Assembly (NCBI GenBank): GCA_038322235.1
Contig: JBBQFQ010000027.1
Location: 1 to 64,000 of the forward strand
Reading direction: 5' to 3'
DNA length: 64,000 nt
Origin: SZAS-18 sp038322235
Lineage (GTDB): Bacteria > Verrucomicrobiota > Verrucomicrobiia > Chthoniobacterales > SZAS-18
Part shown: positions 8,353 through 17,026 of the stretch, in pieces
How positions within the stretch are numbered: position 1 is the first letter of the stretch
Layout of the letters: each line of letters starts with the position of its first letter
Made by a program: the position numbers and the translations under genes
The notes under the pieces: model-generated
What the model saw: the letters and a program-made list of their open reading frames with translations, nothing else
Databases searched by the model: none
What the model was told of the DNA's origin: nothing

Positions 8353-11300
8353 TCCGGGCGCCGGGCAACCTCGCGGCGCAGCAGGGCTTCATCGAGCGGC
8401 ATCGCGAGGCGCTGGGCGGCGGCGATGCCGCGCGCCCATTCGCGGAACGCCCGTGAGGTGCGCCCACCGAGCCAGTGCAGGCGCCCGACGTGCAGACACG
8501 TGGTCGGCTCGGCCACGGGATACATGAGGCGGAAATCCCGGAGGGTGCGGCACGTGCGGGTCAGGCGGGCGCGCATGGCCGTTCGCTCCTCGGACTCCGG
8601 CGCGGCAGCCTCGGCGCGGAGGAAATAAAAGTGCGCGAGACCCGCGAACGCCGGCAGCAGATAGTTCGCGATCTGATCGGTCCGCGTCACGACACTTTCC
8701 GCCGCGGCGGCGGCGGCCAGCGCGGCCTCGTCCTCCCCGGCCCGCGAACACGCCCACGCCAGGATGCCGTGGCCGAGAATGAGATCGGCGAGCGGAATCT
8801 CCGCCGCGTGATCGCGCAGACAGGCGGTCAATTCGGCGCGCAGTTCCACCGCAAACTCCGGCCGGCCCGCGATCGCGAGCTCCGTCGTCAGTTGGGTGGT
8901 CAAGCCCCAGACCGTTTCCTGCGGGAGCCGATACCGCCGCGCCGCCGCCGTCATTTCCGCCGCCACGACGCCGGCCCGCTCCGGCTCGCCCCGACGAAAA
9001 ATGGCGACCGCGAGCGTGAAGGCGCTTTCGAAATAGCGCCGGTGCTCGCCGGTCTCCTCGGCGATGCGGATCGCAAGGCGCGTGCTCGCCTCGGAATCGT
9101 CCCAATCGCCCACGGTGATGCCATAGAGCGCGCGCACAAACTCCACGTAGGCCGTGCACGGCGGTTCGTTCACGAGCGCCGCCGTCGCGCGGGCGCGGGC
9201 GGTGTTGGCGCGCGCGACGCGATGGAGCGTGAGCAGGCCGAAAACCACGGCGGCATGGGAGTAACCGCGGGCGAGTTCGCGGCAGGGGCCGACGCGCTCA
9301 GCGAGATTCAACGACTTCAGCGCAGCGTGAATGGTTTCCGTGCGCGCGTTATTCAGATAGCAGATCTGCGCCACGCGCTCGTAGGCGCGGGCCGCTTCCA
9401 GGGTCCGCGCCGCCCGGGGGGAGTCTGCCGGGAGCGGACGCCGCGGCAGCAGCCGATGCGCGAACTGCCGCGCGAACTCCCACAAACTCGCGCCGAGCGT
9501 GGGCACCGCGCCGGAAGGCAGGGGCTGACGCAGCAGGCGGAGCGCTTCGCGAAAGCAGGCTAGGCTGGGCGGAATCTCACTCAGCCCGTAGTGCGCCTCC
9601 CCCATCTGCCGATGCCAGCACGCGCGCCGGAAATCATCGGCGAATCCCGGGGTCCGGCGGTCGAGCTCGATCGCCTGCTGGAGAAACTTCACGACCTCCT
9701 GATTCGCAAAATGACGGAGCGCGTCGTCCGCAGATTTCTCCAGATAGTCGAGCGCCCGCGCGACGTCGCCCGCATTGCTCCAGTGCTTGGCCAAGAGCGG
9801 ATAAAACGTCGCCTGCCGGCCGCTGCCCTGGGCTTCGTGCCAGACGGCGACGGCCCGGTGGAGCTGGCTCCGCTGGGTGGGCGGGATGAGGTTGTAGGCG
9901 ACCTCCTGCGTGATCACGTGGCGGAAGCTGTGGGCGTGATCCGGCGGCGGGGAATCGAGGAGCGTGAGGTGATGCCGCAGCAACTCCTCGAGCTGCACCC
10001 CGGAATTCAAGGCACCGCCATCGACCGGAAACACCTCCTTGAGCAGACGACAGGAAAACGTCCGGCCGATGACGCTGGCGACTTTGAGCGTCAATTGGGC
10101 CGCGGGCTTGAGACGGTCGATGCGGCTCGTGACCACGCCTTGCACGGTCTCGGGAAAACTGAGGGCGCTGAGATCGCTGCCCTCGGCGAGGCGGCAGGTG
10201 CGTTGCTCGATCTGGAGCATGCCGGACTCGCGCAGGGCGAACGCGAGCTCCTCGCTGAAGAACGGATTCCCCTGGGCCCGGCTCCGGATCAGCTCGGCCG
10301 CCTCGGCCGGCAGCGCATCCACCCCGAGCCGCTGGCAGGCCAGCTGGAGCGATTCCTCCGCGCCGAGCGGCCGGAGCGTGAGCTTCTGGCTCGCGGGATC
10401 GGAGGTGAGCTGGAGATACTCGCGGGGAAATGGCTCGACGAGTGGACGCGTGACGAGCACGAGCAGGAGCGAAGGAATATCGCGCGCGACCCGCCCGACC
10501 AGCGACCAGGACGCCGAGTCGAGCCAGTGCGCATCCTCGATGATGAGCAGGAGCGGACGCGTGTCGGCCGCGCGGGCGAGCAGGCTGGCGAGCAGATCAT
10601 TCGTGCTCGTGATCCGGGAGGCGCCGGTGATGTGGATCGTGACGTCGTTATCCGGCAGCGCGATGCCGAGCACCACTCCGAGCAGCGGGCTGAGTCGCGC
10701 GAGCGCCGGATCGTTCTTGAGGTGATGCTCGAGCCGCCCGAGCGCATCTTCGTTCGGGCGGATGCCGAGGAGTTCCCGGACCACTCCCCGCCAGGCGAAG
10801 TACGGAGTGGTCCGTTCGATCGCGTCCGCGAGGCCGTGCAACGTCCGCAGGCGCAGCGTCGCGGCGTGCGCGGTGATCATCGAGACAAAGCGGGATTTGC
10901 CGATCCCGGCCTCGCCGCCCACGATGACGGAGCCGCCCTGGCGCTGCGAGGCGAGCGCCTCGAGCCAGCCTTCCACGCGACGCTGCTCCTCCTCACGACC
11001 GACCATGGGCCGGCCATTCGCGTGGGCGACCGCATCGTGCCCCTGCCCCACGGGACGGAAGACCGGCACGAGATTCGTCCGACCCTTTATCCGGATCGGC
11101 AGGAGCGGCTCATAGGCCAGCTTTTCGCCGGTGCCGGTGTGGGTGGTGGAGTCGCAGAGAATGCCGCCATCCGCCGCCTGCATGAGCCTCGCCGCGAGAT
11201 TTACCACGGCGCCGATGATCGTGTATTCGCAGCGCTCGGCATTCCCGATGGTCCCGCAGAAAACCCGGCCGCTCGTGACGCCGATGGAGCCGCGCCAGCC

Positions 11301-12335
11301 GAGGGAATCGAGCCGCGAGCGGAGTTCGAGCGCGGCGCGAACGCCGCGGGTGGGATCGTCCTCGTGCGAGAGCGGCGGCAGGCCGAGGGCGGCCACGAGC
11401 GTCACGCCTTTTTCGTCGAGGCTGAGCTTGTTCACGCTGCCTTCGAACCGATAGATGCCCTCCTGCAGGGAATGCATGGCGCGCTGCATGGTGTGCACCG
11501 GCGTTCCCGCGTTGAGATCGGGCAGATTGACGAAGAGCACGGTGAGCCAGCGGAGCTCGCCGAGCCAGGCGCTCTGCCGCGCGGCCAGTCGCTGGTGGAT
11601 GGCCGCGGGGATGAAGGCGAGCAGGCGATCCGAGAATTCCTCCGACGGGTCGATCCGGACCAACGGCGTCAGCGGCAGGGGGACGTGGACGGCCTCCAGC
11701 ACGGCGCCCTCCGCGCCGCGATCCGTCCCGGTGGCGTGCGCTCGGAGCAAGGCCCAGGCGGCCGGTCCGCTCGCCACCTCGCCCGGTTCGCCGTGGGCCG
11801 CGGCCGCCGCTGCCTCAGTCACGGGCGGACCACAGAGCGCAAATTCCCAGCGTCCGAGCACGCCCCCGAGCGTGACCGCATCGACCTCTCCCGCGCCCAC
11901 GCCGATCCGCAAGGCGAGCGTCTTCCCGTCTTCGAGGACGAAGCCGCGCAACTCGTCGCGCGCGACGAGCGCACATTGGGCGGCGATGCGGATCGAGTCG
12001 GAAAGCGTGGCGCCATCCTCCACTCGCCAGACCGCGAGCAGGGCGTCGCCGGCGAACTTTGCCACGTCCCCGCCGTGGGCGTGAATGAGGTCGATGAGCC
12101 GGCCGAAGAACGCATTGAGAATGCGGGTCAGCTCCTCCACGCCAGCGGCGCCGCGTTCCGCCAGCCGCTCGCTGAGCCGGGTGAAGCCGGAGATATCGGC
12201 GAACATGATCGCCGCTTCGAAGCGTTCGTGGGTGGCGATCTGCGCCGCCTCGGGGTGCTGGTCCTGCACCGTGGCATTCACCACTCGGGCGGGCAGGAAG
12301 CGGGCGAGTTCCTGGGAAGGGGGGCGGGACTTCAT
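8325..12335 (-). CDS. Soluble adenylyl cyclase-like protein: two cyclase domains, AAA-type ATPase, TPR region
   Basis: 1336 residues from the ATG at 12335. The frame stays open to 12899, but that part runs over palindromic repeats and has no conserved sequence. Class III cyclase domain 1 lies at about 40-200 (FADISGFTRLSERL with a metal-binding Asp; AKFAGDALLAVW). Cyclase domain 2 lies at about 265-430 and is partly degenerate (IGVTSGRVFCGTIGNAERCEY, then TIIGAVVNLAARLM). The ATPase follows with Walker A GGEAGIGKS near 475 and Walker B LLLIIEDAHWLDS near 600. The rest, to the C-terminus, is helical and TPR-like. This C1-C2-NTPase-TPR order matches soluble adenylyl cyclases such as mammalian ADCY10. 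Likely a cytosolic cAMP-producing or regulatory enzyme; catalytic competence of domain 2 is doubtful. Confidence 0.82.
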   Translation of the reverse strand: MKSRPPSQELARFLPARVVNATVQDQHPEAAQIATHERFEAAIMFADISGFTRLSERLAERGAAGVEELTRILNAFFGRLIDLIHAHGGDVAKFAGDALLAVWRVEDGATLSDSIRIAAQCALVARDELRGFVLEDGKTLALRIGVGAGEVDAVTLGGVLGRWEFALCGPPVTEAAAAAAHGEPGEVASGPAAWALLRAHATGTDRGAEGAVLEAVHVPLPLTPLVRIDPSEEFSDRLLAFIPAAIHQRLAARQSAWLGELRWLTVLFVNLPDLNAGTPVHTMQRAMHSLQEGIYRFEGSVNKLSLDEKGVTLVAALGLPPLSHEDDPTRGVRAALELRSRLDSLGWRGSIGVTSGRVFCGTIGNAERCEYTIIGAVVNLAARLMQAADGGILCDSTTHTGTGEKLAYEPLLPIRIKGRTNLVPVFRPVGQGHDAVAHANGRPMVGREEEQRRVEGWLEALASQRQGGSVIVGGEAGIGKSRFVSMITAHAATLRLRTLHGLADAIERTTPYFAWRGVVRELLGIRPNEDALGRLEHHLKNDPALARLSPLLGVVLGIALPDNDVTIHITGASRITSTNDLLASLLARAADTRPLLLIIEDAHWLDSASWSLVGRVARDIPSLLLVLVTRPLVEPFPREYLQLTSDPASQKLTLRPLGAEESLQLACQRLGVDALPAEAAELIRSRAQGNPFFSEELAFALRESGMLQIEQRTCRLAEGSDLSALSFPETVQGVVTSRIDRLKPAAQLTLKVASVIGRTFSCRLLKEVFPVDGGALNSGVQLEELLRHHLTLLDSPPPDHAHSFRHVITQEVAYNLIPPTQRSQLHRAVAVWHEAQGSGRQATFYPLLAKHWSNAGDVARALDYLEKSADDALRHFANQEVVKFLQQAIELDRRTPGFADDFRRACWHRQMGEAHYGLSEIPPSLACFREALRLLRQPLPSGAVPTLGASLWEFARQFAHRLLPRRPLPADSPRAARTLEAARAYERVAQICYLNNARTETIHAALKSLNLAERVGPCRELARGYSHAAVVFGLLTLHRVARANTARARATAALVNEPPCTAYVEFVRALYGITVGDWDDSEASTRLAIRIAEETGEHRRYFESAFTLAVAIFRRGEPERAGVVAAEMTAAARRYRLPQETVWGLTTQLTTELAIAGRPEFAVELRAELTACLRDHAAEIPLADLILGHGILAWACSRAGEDEAALAAAAAAESVVTRTDQIANYLLPAFAGLAHFYFLRAEAAAPESEERTAMRARLTRTCRTLRDFRLMYPVAEPTTCLHVGRLHWLGGRTSRAFREWARGIAAAQRLAMPLDEALLRREVARRPDERRTLNPR

Positions 12336-12530
12336 GACGAGCTCGGAACCCACGACGGCGACCGGCGAGCCGGGGATAGAAGTCGAAACTGGCGCTTCTG
12401 CAATCAGCCGCATCCGGCATGACGCAGCATGTCTGATACCGGAGGGCGGCGGGGGCGAGCGCATTCCCTTCCGCATTCCGGACGGCGATCGACGTCGGCG
12501 AGGCACCCGTCTGCGCGGCTCCGCCATCTC

Positions 12531-12745
12531 GCGCCCCTGCGGGGCGCACCCTTGCAACGTGGTGTCCCGGTGGTTGCACCACCGGCTATTCATCTTTGGT
12601 CCCGGAGGGACCACCCGCGCCGATTGAACGGCGACGGCGCGTGGGGTGGACGCCGCAGCCGTGGTCCCGCAGGGACCCAAGACGACTAGCCGGTGCTGAA
12701 AACGCCGGTTCCACCCAAACGCGCCCGCGCCCCACAGGGGCGCGA
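12531..12745. repeat. Two three-hairpin repeats in inverted orientation
   Basis: Forward copy: GCGCCCC-TGC-GGGGCGC-type stem at 12531-12547, CCGGTGG-TTGCA-CCACCGG at 12567-12585, TGGTCCC-GGA-GGGACCA at 12597-12613. A reverse-oriented copy follows: GGTCCC-GCA-GGGACC at 12662-12676, a decayed AGCCGGTGCTGAAAACGCCGG block near 12688-12708, and GCGCCCC-ACA-GGGGCGC near 12728-12746. The 612-bp gap 12336-12947 contains only these, the next copy and spacer. Confidence 0.85.
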
Positions 12746-12830
12746 GACAGGCGGCGGAATCTGCCGGAATCCTTTCGCGAGGAAGATCAGGAAAGGCTTC
12801 ATCGGAGCGGTGCGCGTTCGTTCGTTTCCG

Positions 12831-12913
12831 GCGCCCCGGCCGGGGCGCAATGCGCTTGGGGTGCCATTCCGGTGGCTGACGCCACCGGCTACCTTCCAAC
12901 GGCCCCCCGGGCC
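12831..12913 (+). repeat. Three-hairpin intergenic repeat
   Basis: GCGCCCCGG-CCGGGGCGC at 12831-12848, CCGGTGGC-TGAC-GCCACCGG at 12869-12888 and GGCCC-CCC-GGGCC at 12901-12913. It lies 34 bp from the stop codon of the truncated transporter remnant. Confidence 0.88.
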
Positions 12914-12947
12914 GCGAAGATCAGGGCCAGACGCGCCAGCGCCCGCG

Positions 12948-13092
12948 CTACACGTATCCCAGCCACTTCCAAGAGGTCGCCGCGAGGAGCAGGAAGAGCG
13001 CGTAGCCAAGGACCGTGATGACGAGCCCGGTGCGGATGAAGTCCCGCGCCTCGAAGGTTTCCGTCGCGGAGGCGAGCATGTTCCGCGTCAGC
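12948..13092 (-). pseudogene. 3' remnant of a DASS/SLC13-type anion transporter gene
   Basis: Reading the minus strand to a TAG at 12948-12950 gives a C-terminal peptide containing TFEARDFIRTGLVITVLGYA, then a hydrophobic run, then SWKWLGYV. This looks like the last helix and tail of divalent anion:sodium symporters. The intact family member at 37514-38962 ends with a similarly placed FWKLGFVFGLL helix. Only about 45 codons remain, with no start codon or upstream domain, so I call it a truncated relic. The family call rests on C-terminal pattern recognition only. Confidence 0.55.
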
Positions 13093-13136
13093 GGAACTCG
13101 CAGGCGCCTGGGAGAAGGGATCGGAACACCCTACTA

Positions 13137-13679
13137 CTAACGCGCGGTGCCGGAGTACCGCGAGGCGTACTGCTTTTCCGCGCGACGCCAGGCGGTGCGG
13201 CTGGCCTCGCGCGCGTTTTCCCAGGGCAGCGTGGCGCCGGACGTCTCGTAGGCGGTGCGTAGCTCCGGCTCGAAAGCGTCAAAGTCCTTGCCCGTGGCAC
13301 CGAACTTCTCGTAGCCGTCGTGACCGTTGCGATAGGCCGACGCGTAGGCGTCGTAATCACCGGATTCGAGGGTGGCATATGGTTGCTCTGCGTGCGTCTC
13401 CCGCCAAGCGGCGTCGTCCACCGTGGGGACGAGCGCTTCGCCCGCGGCTTTTCCGCCGAGGCCGCCGGCCACGGCGCCGACCACCGCCCCAACGACTCCA
13501 CCCACGGGGCCCGCTATCAGGGTTCCGACGGCGGCACCCGTCAGTCCAACGCTGGCGGCGCCCACTCCCGTTCCGACGGGGTGTGACCCGGGGGCGCCGG
13601 TGATGGCGTCGGGGTTGCTGGTGGGAGGGGTGGGAGCTGTTTCGGGGAGCGGATCGACGGGAAGGGGGGCGGGATTCAT
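13137..13679 (-). CDS. Glycine-zipper protein with a stress-protein-like C-terminal half
   Basis: 180 residues from the ATG at 13679; the frame is open further upstream, but that part overlaps the divergent gene. The N-terminus is proline-rich. Residues about 45-85 form a glycine-zipper hydrophobic segment (GGVVGAVVGAVAGGLGG). The C-terminal half is acidic and aromatic (YATLESGDYDAYASAYRNG, DAFEPELRTAYE, W-x-x-AREASRTAW). The same layout occurs in uncharacterised bacterial proteins often linked to general or envelope stress. It is divergent from the secreted protein at 13842. Role unknown. Confidence 0.65.
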   Translation of the reverse strand: MNPAPLPVDPLPETAPTPPTSNPDAITGAPGSHPVGTGVGAASVGLTGAAVGTLIAGPVGGVVGAVVGAVAGGLGGKAAGEALVPTVDDAAWRETHAEQPYATLESGDYDAYASAYRNGHDGYEKFGATGKDFDAFEPELRTAYETSGATLPWENAREASRTAWRRAEKQYASRYSGTAR

Positions 13680-13841
13680 GGCAGGAATTTCGAGAAGGTG
13701 CCTTCGCGTGGAGCCTCGAGGAATTCGCGACTCACCAGCGCGGAGTGCAATCAGAGAGATTTCGCGCGGTGCCCCCAGACCGGATGTGCCAAGGCGCGGA
13801 AAGCCTTGCCAGGGCGGCGCAGCGCGACGCACCATCCGCTC

Positions 13842-14576
13842 ATGCTCCTCCTCTCCGCGCGCTCCGTCGCCGTGTTCGCCGCCGTCGCCTTCGCATGCCT
13901 GGGCGGCGCGCCCCGCGCGGGAGGCGCTGGCGAGCCCGGCAACCCCCAACCGTTGCCGGCCGAGGCGCCGGCCAATCTGAAGAAGAACTTCCTCGTCGCC
14001 GCCGGCTCGACGTCACCCGATGGTCGATTCGCCGTGATCTTTCCCACGCTCGAATCCAGCGAAGCGAAGGATGCGAAGGACTACGTCGTCGCGCTGCGTC
14101 CGTTCCGCATCGTCACCGAGCTGAAAACCCGCTGGCCATATTTTCAAAACCAGAGCAACTCAGGGACCACGACGGAGTGGCTGCGCGATGGCACCGCGGC
14201 GCTCGTCACGATCGAGAGCAAGTGGGGCCCGGGTGACATCTTTCTGCTGGAGTTCCGCGAGGGTCAGCTCGCCCGTGAGACCGATCTCGGCGCGCGCATC
14301 CGCCAGGTGCTCCTGCCGGATTTCAAGGCGGCCAAGGCCGAGCGTTACAATGACGAAAACGAGTTCGTCCTCGAGCCGGACGGATCATCCGCGAGCGTGA
14401 AATTTGGGCCGGGCGGCGCGGTGCGAATTCGCTGCCTCGGGAGCACTGATCCGAAGGGAATGGGCGGCTCTCGTTCCTGGAAAGGCCGTCTCGTCGCGGA
14501 GTGGAGCGTCGCGCAGGGCCGCTTCGCGCGGCAAAAGGTGACGCGCCTCGCCGTCGGAAAATCGCGCGAAGGTTGA
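13842..14576 (+). CDS. Secreted protein of unknown function
   Basis: 244 residues from the ATG at 13842; the upstream open frame lacks features. A signal peptide covers about residues 1-30 (leucine- and alanine-rich, ending near APRAGGA). The mature part contains GSTSPDGRFAVIFPTLES and alternating hydrophobic strands, which suggests a beta-rich, perhaps propeller-like, periplasmic domain. No catalytic motif recognised. It converges with the minus-strand secreted protein ending at 14624. Confidence 0.6.
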   Translation: MLLLSARSVAVFAAVAFACLGGAPRAGGAGEPGNPQPLPAEAPANLKKNFLVAAGSTSPDGRFAVIFPTLESSEAKDAKDYVVALRPFRIVTELKTRWPYFQNQSNSGTTTEWLRDGTAALVTIESKWGPGDIFLLEFREGQLARETDLGARIRQVLLPDFKAAKAERYNDENEFVLEPDGSSASVKFGPGGAVRIRCLGSTDPKGMGGSRSWKGRLVAEWSVAQGRFARQKVTRLAVGKSREG

Positions 14577-14623
14577 TGGGTCGAGCCCGACGGCCAGAGC
14601 GACGGGATCGTCATCCTGCCTGC

Positions 14624-15607
14624 TTACTCCCATTTCTCCGGCGGGCGGTTCACGCGCCGCTGGAGGAAGAAATGATTTCCCTCGCCCAGGCGGAACATGA
14701 CGCGGCCGTCGCGCGCCGCGGCGAGATAGGCGAGCGATCCCTGCGGACCGAGAACCCGGGCCGATTGCAGAAGCTTCGACGCCTGGCGCCAGGTGGAAGC
14801 GGGTCCGGCTTCGACGGCGGAGGGCCTCGCTGAGCCCGCCTTTGGACGCGGGAGCCGCGCGATCCAGCCCCAGCCGCTTCCGCCGAGCCGGTACTGGTGC
14901 ACGAAGACATGGGTGGCAGTCACGGCCACCGCGCGAACGCCCGTGCCCGACGGCGTTCCGATATCGGTCTCCAAGTCCGCCAGCGGCGCGACCCGCGTGG
15001 CGATGAGAAGGCCGCGGGTCAACGTTCCGTCTTCGTTAGCCGACTCCAACGCCCCGCTCCAAAGGTCGCCCTGATAGCCGAAGAAGAGTTCGCCATCCGG
15101 GCCGAAAGCGAGGCCGTCGATCGCTCCCACCCGACGGGAAAAGACCGGCAGGACGCGGTCGAGCTTCCGGACGTACCAGCGGAAACCGGAATACGACGAC
15201 GACTCGCCCTCCTCGCGGACGGTGACGGTGAGCAAGATGTTTTCGGTGACAGGATCGACCGCGAAATCCGTCCACTTCTCCGCGGAGGACGCAGGTTTGA
15301 GCCACGCCTGGAAGGCCCCGTCGCCCGAGCGACGCCGCCAGATCCCGTCCTCCGTTAGCAGGAGCCAACCGTTCGCGGAAGAAGCCGCGACGGCGAGGAT
15401 TTCGCCAGAGGATTCCGTCGGCAGCGGGACCTCGCGGGCGGCCGTCGGGGTGCGCCCGATCCGCGCGCTTTTCCCATCCTCCGCGATCAGGCAAACCTCG
15501 GCGCCATCCGCGCTGAACGCCGCCAGCGCGGCGAACGCTAACGCTCCGCGGGGGGCAAAGAAAAATCCCGCGAGGCTGAGACCCACCATCCAAAATTTGC
15601 TCATCAT
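14624..15607 (-). CDS. Secreted beta-propeller-like protein of unknown function
   Basis: 327 residues. The signal-like N-terminus is MMSKFWMVGLSLAGFFFAP. The mature protein has repeating strands with motifs such as DGIWRRRSGDGAF, IDGLAFGPDGELFFGYQGDLW and LAYLAAARDGRVMFRLGEG. These resemble WD40/PQQ-like or two-component-sensor-type propellers with 'DG' turns. No catalytic residues can be assigned. The stop lies 16 bp upstream of the next minus-strand gene's end region, but the two genes are separate. Probably periplasmic. Confidence 0.6.
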   Translation of the reverse strand: MMSKFWMVGLSLAGFFFAPRGALAFAALAAFSADGAEVCLIAEDGKSARIGRTPTAAREVPLPTESSGEILAVAASSANGWLLLTEDGIWRRRSGDGAFQAWLKPASSAEKWTDFAVDPVTENILLTVTVREEGESSSYSGFRWYVRKLDRVLPVFSRRVGAIDGLAFGPDGELFFGYQGDLWSGALESANEDGTLTRGLLIATRVAPLADLETDIGTPSGTGVRAVAVTATHVFVHQYRLGGSGWGWIARLPRPKAGSARPSAVEAGPASTWRQASKLLQSARVLGPQGSLAYLAAARDGRVMFRLGEGNHFFLQRRVNRPPEKWE

Positions 15608-15622
15608 CGGCCGACCATCCGC

Positions 15623-16864
15623 TCAAAGGCGTCCTTGAGCTTCCAAATACTGCCGGATGACAGGCATCTGGGGGAGCGGGGCGAAGAAACCGTCGCTGAG
15701 GCTATCGGCGTTGAAATGAAGGTGGGTGACGCCGTTCGCCGCGAAGCCTTCGAGGACCGGGAGAATCGTCTCGACCGGCAGCGAGAGGAACTGCACCTCG
15801 CCGGTGGGGAGGGCCAGGTCGTTCTCGCGCGCGAACGTGTCGAGCCGGTCGGTCTCGGTGAAGGCCTTCAGCATGGGAGCGCCGGCCGCGATGCTTTGGT
15901 TCGCCGCGATGTACGGCTGGACGTCGGGAGGCGTTCCTCGCGCGATGAAGTGCCACTTCGGCAGTCGGAAGGCGGCCGCGTACAGATTTGTCCGCACTTC
16001 GATCCCCGCGCCGGGCGCACTCGCCGCGCGGGCGAGCCCATCGAAGTCGGGTTGCTCCGGCGGGGCCGGATCCGTCGCGGGCAGATCGGCAACGCTCTTC
16101 CCCTCGTCCTGCGCGCGCAACCGGACGCGAGCGGTGCGGACGCGGAATCCGAGCCGCCCGAGCAATCCCTCGTAATAGTCCGAAGCCGGCCGCCGGTAGG
16201 CGTGACGTTCGCCCGTGGCGCGCTCGAAGGCCTGAAAGATCTCGACCTGCCGGCGCGCGAGCGGCTCGGCCTCGCGAGGGCGGCCGTGTTCTTCCAGCAG
16301 GCGCGCGAGATTGTTCAGCGCGATCGCGACGTTCGGATGCATCGCTCCGAAGCTCGCCTCGAAGATCCCGATCGCGCGACGCATCAGCGGTTCGGCCCCG
16401 GCCTGACGATCGGTGTGGGCGAGAATCTGGGCGAGATTATTCAGGACGCTCGCGACCGGAATGCTGGCTGGCCCATGCTCCCGCTCAAAGATCGCGAGCA
16501 CGCGCCGATAGAGCGGCTCGGCCTCCGCGAGCTGCCCGCTCTGCCGGAGCATCAGCGCGAGATTGTTCAACGTGGTCCCGACGGCGGACTCGTCCGGCGG
16601 CGCCCCGGCCGCCGGCTCCAGTAGCCCGAGCGCTTCCCGGTAACAGATCCCGGCTTCGGCCCATTCCTGGCGCAGCCGATGCCACTCCCCGAGGTTGTTG
16701 AGGCAATCCGCGATTCTGGCAACGTCTGGGACCGGCTGGCTCCGGCCCAGCGCCAGAGCTTGCCGGAGCAGCGGTCCGGCGTCATTCAAGCGCTCCGTTT
16801 GCAGCAGCGCCACGCCCTCGTTGGAGAGTCGGGTGATCGTGGCGGTGGGCTCGAATGCGACCAT
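15623..16864 (-). CDS. TPR protein with a possible SseB-like C-terminal domain
   Basis: 413 residues from the ATG at 16864; the longer open frame upstream runs antisense to the aminotransferase gene and is not used. Residues about 1-200 carry four to five TPRs of the kinesin-light-chain type (LNNLALMLRQSGQLAEAEPL, VLNNLAQILAHTDRQAGAEPL-like units with N-N-L-A cores). A charged linker follows. The last ~130 residues (FRLPKWHFIARG ... PTGEVQFLSLPVETILPVLE) resemble an SseB-type domain, though this is tentative. Likely a cytosolic scaffold; partner unknown. Confidence 0.65.
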   Translation of the reverse strand: MVAFEPTATITRLSNEGVALLQTERLNDAGPLLRQALALGRSQPVPDVARIADCLNNLGEWHRLRQEWAEAGICYREALGLLEPAAGAPPDESAVGTTLNNLALMLRQSGQLAEAEPLYRRVLAIFEREHGPASIPVASVLNNLAQILAHTDRQAGAEPLMRRAIGIFEASFGAMHPNVAIALNNLARLLEEHGRPREAEPLARRQVEIFQAFERATGERHAYRRPASDYYEGLLGRLGFRVRTARVRLRAQDEGKSVADLPATDPAPPEQPDFDGLARAASAPGAGIEVRTNLYAAAFRLPKWHFIARGTPPDVQPYIAANQSIAAGAPMLKAFTETDRLDTFARENDLALPTGEVQFLSLPVETILPVLEGFAANGVTHLHFNADSLSDGFFAPLPQMPVIRQYLEAQGRL

Positions 16865-17026
16865 GGCCGGAGATCCTACGGGAATCCCCGGAGCGAGCGC
16901 ACGATCAGAAATGCAGATCGACCGCGGGCGCCGGGCCGCGACCGGACGGATCGAAAGGTGACGCGGGATTCTGCGCGCCGACCGGGCGGGTCGTGCTACG
17001 ATGCGAAAAATCAGCCTTCTTCTACG

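Noticed and set aside
9591..12422. 943-residue plus-strand ORF
   Set aside because: It is antisense to the cyclase gene, whose frame has clear cyclase, Walker and TPR motifs; the plus frame is low-complexity R/G/E-rich.
12336..12899. N-terminal extension of the cyclase gene
   Set aside because: It runs through palindromic repeats and lacks conserved sequence; the start at 12335 precedes the first recognisable domain.
16679..17026. Upstream extension of the aminotransferase ORF
   Set aside because: It overlaps the start of the minus-strand TPR gene, and family alignment begins after 17027.
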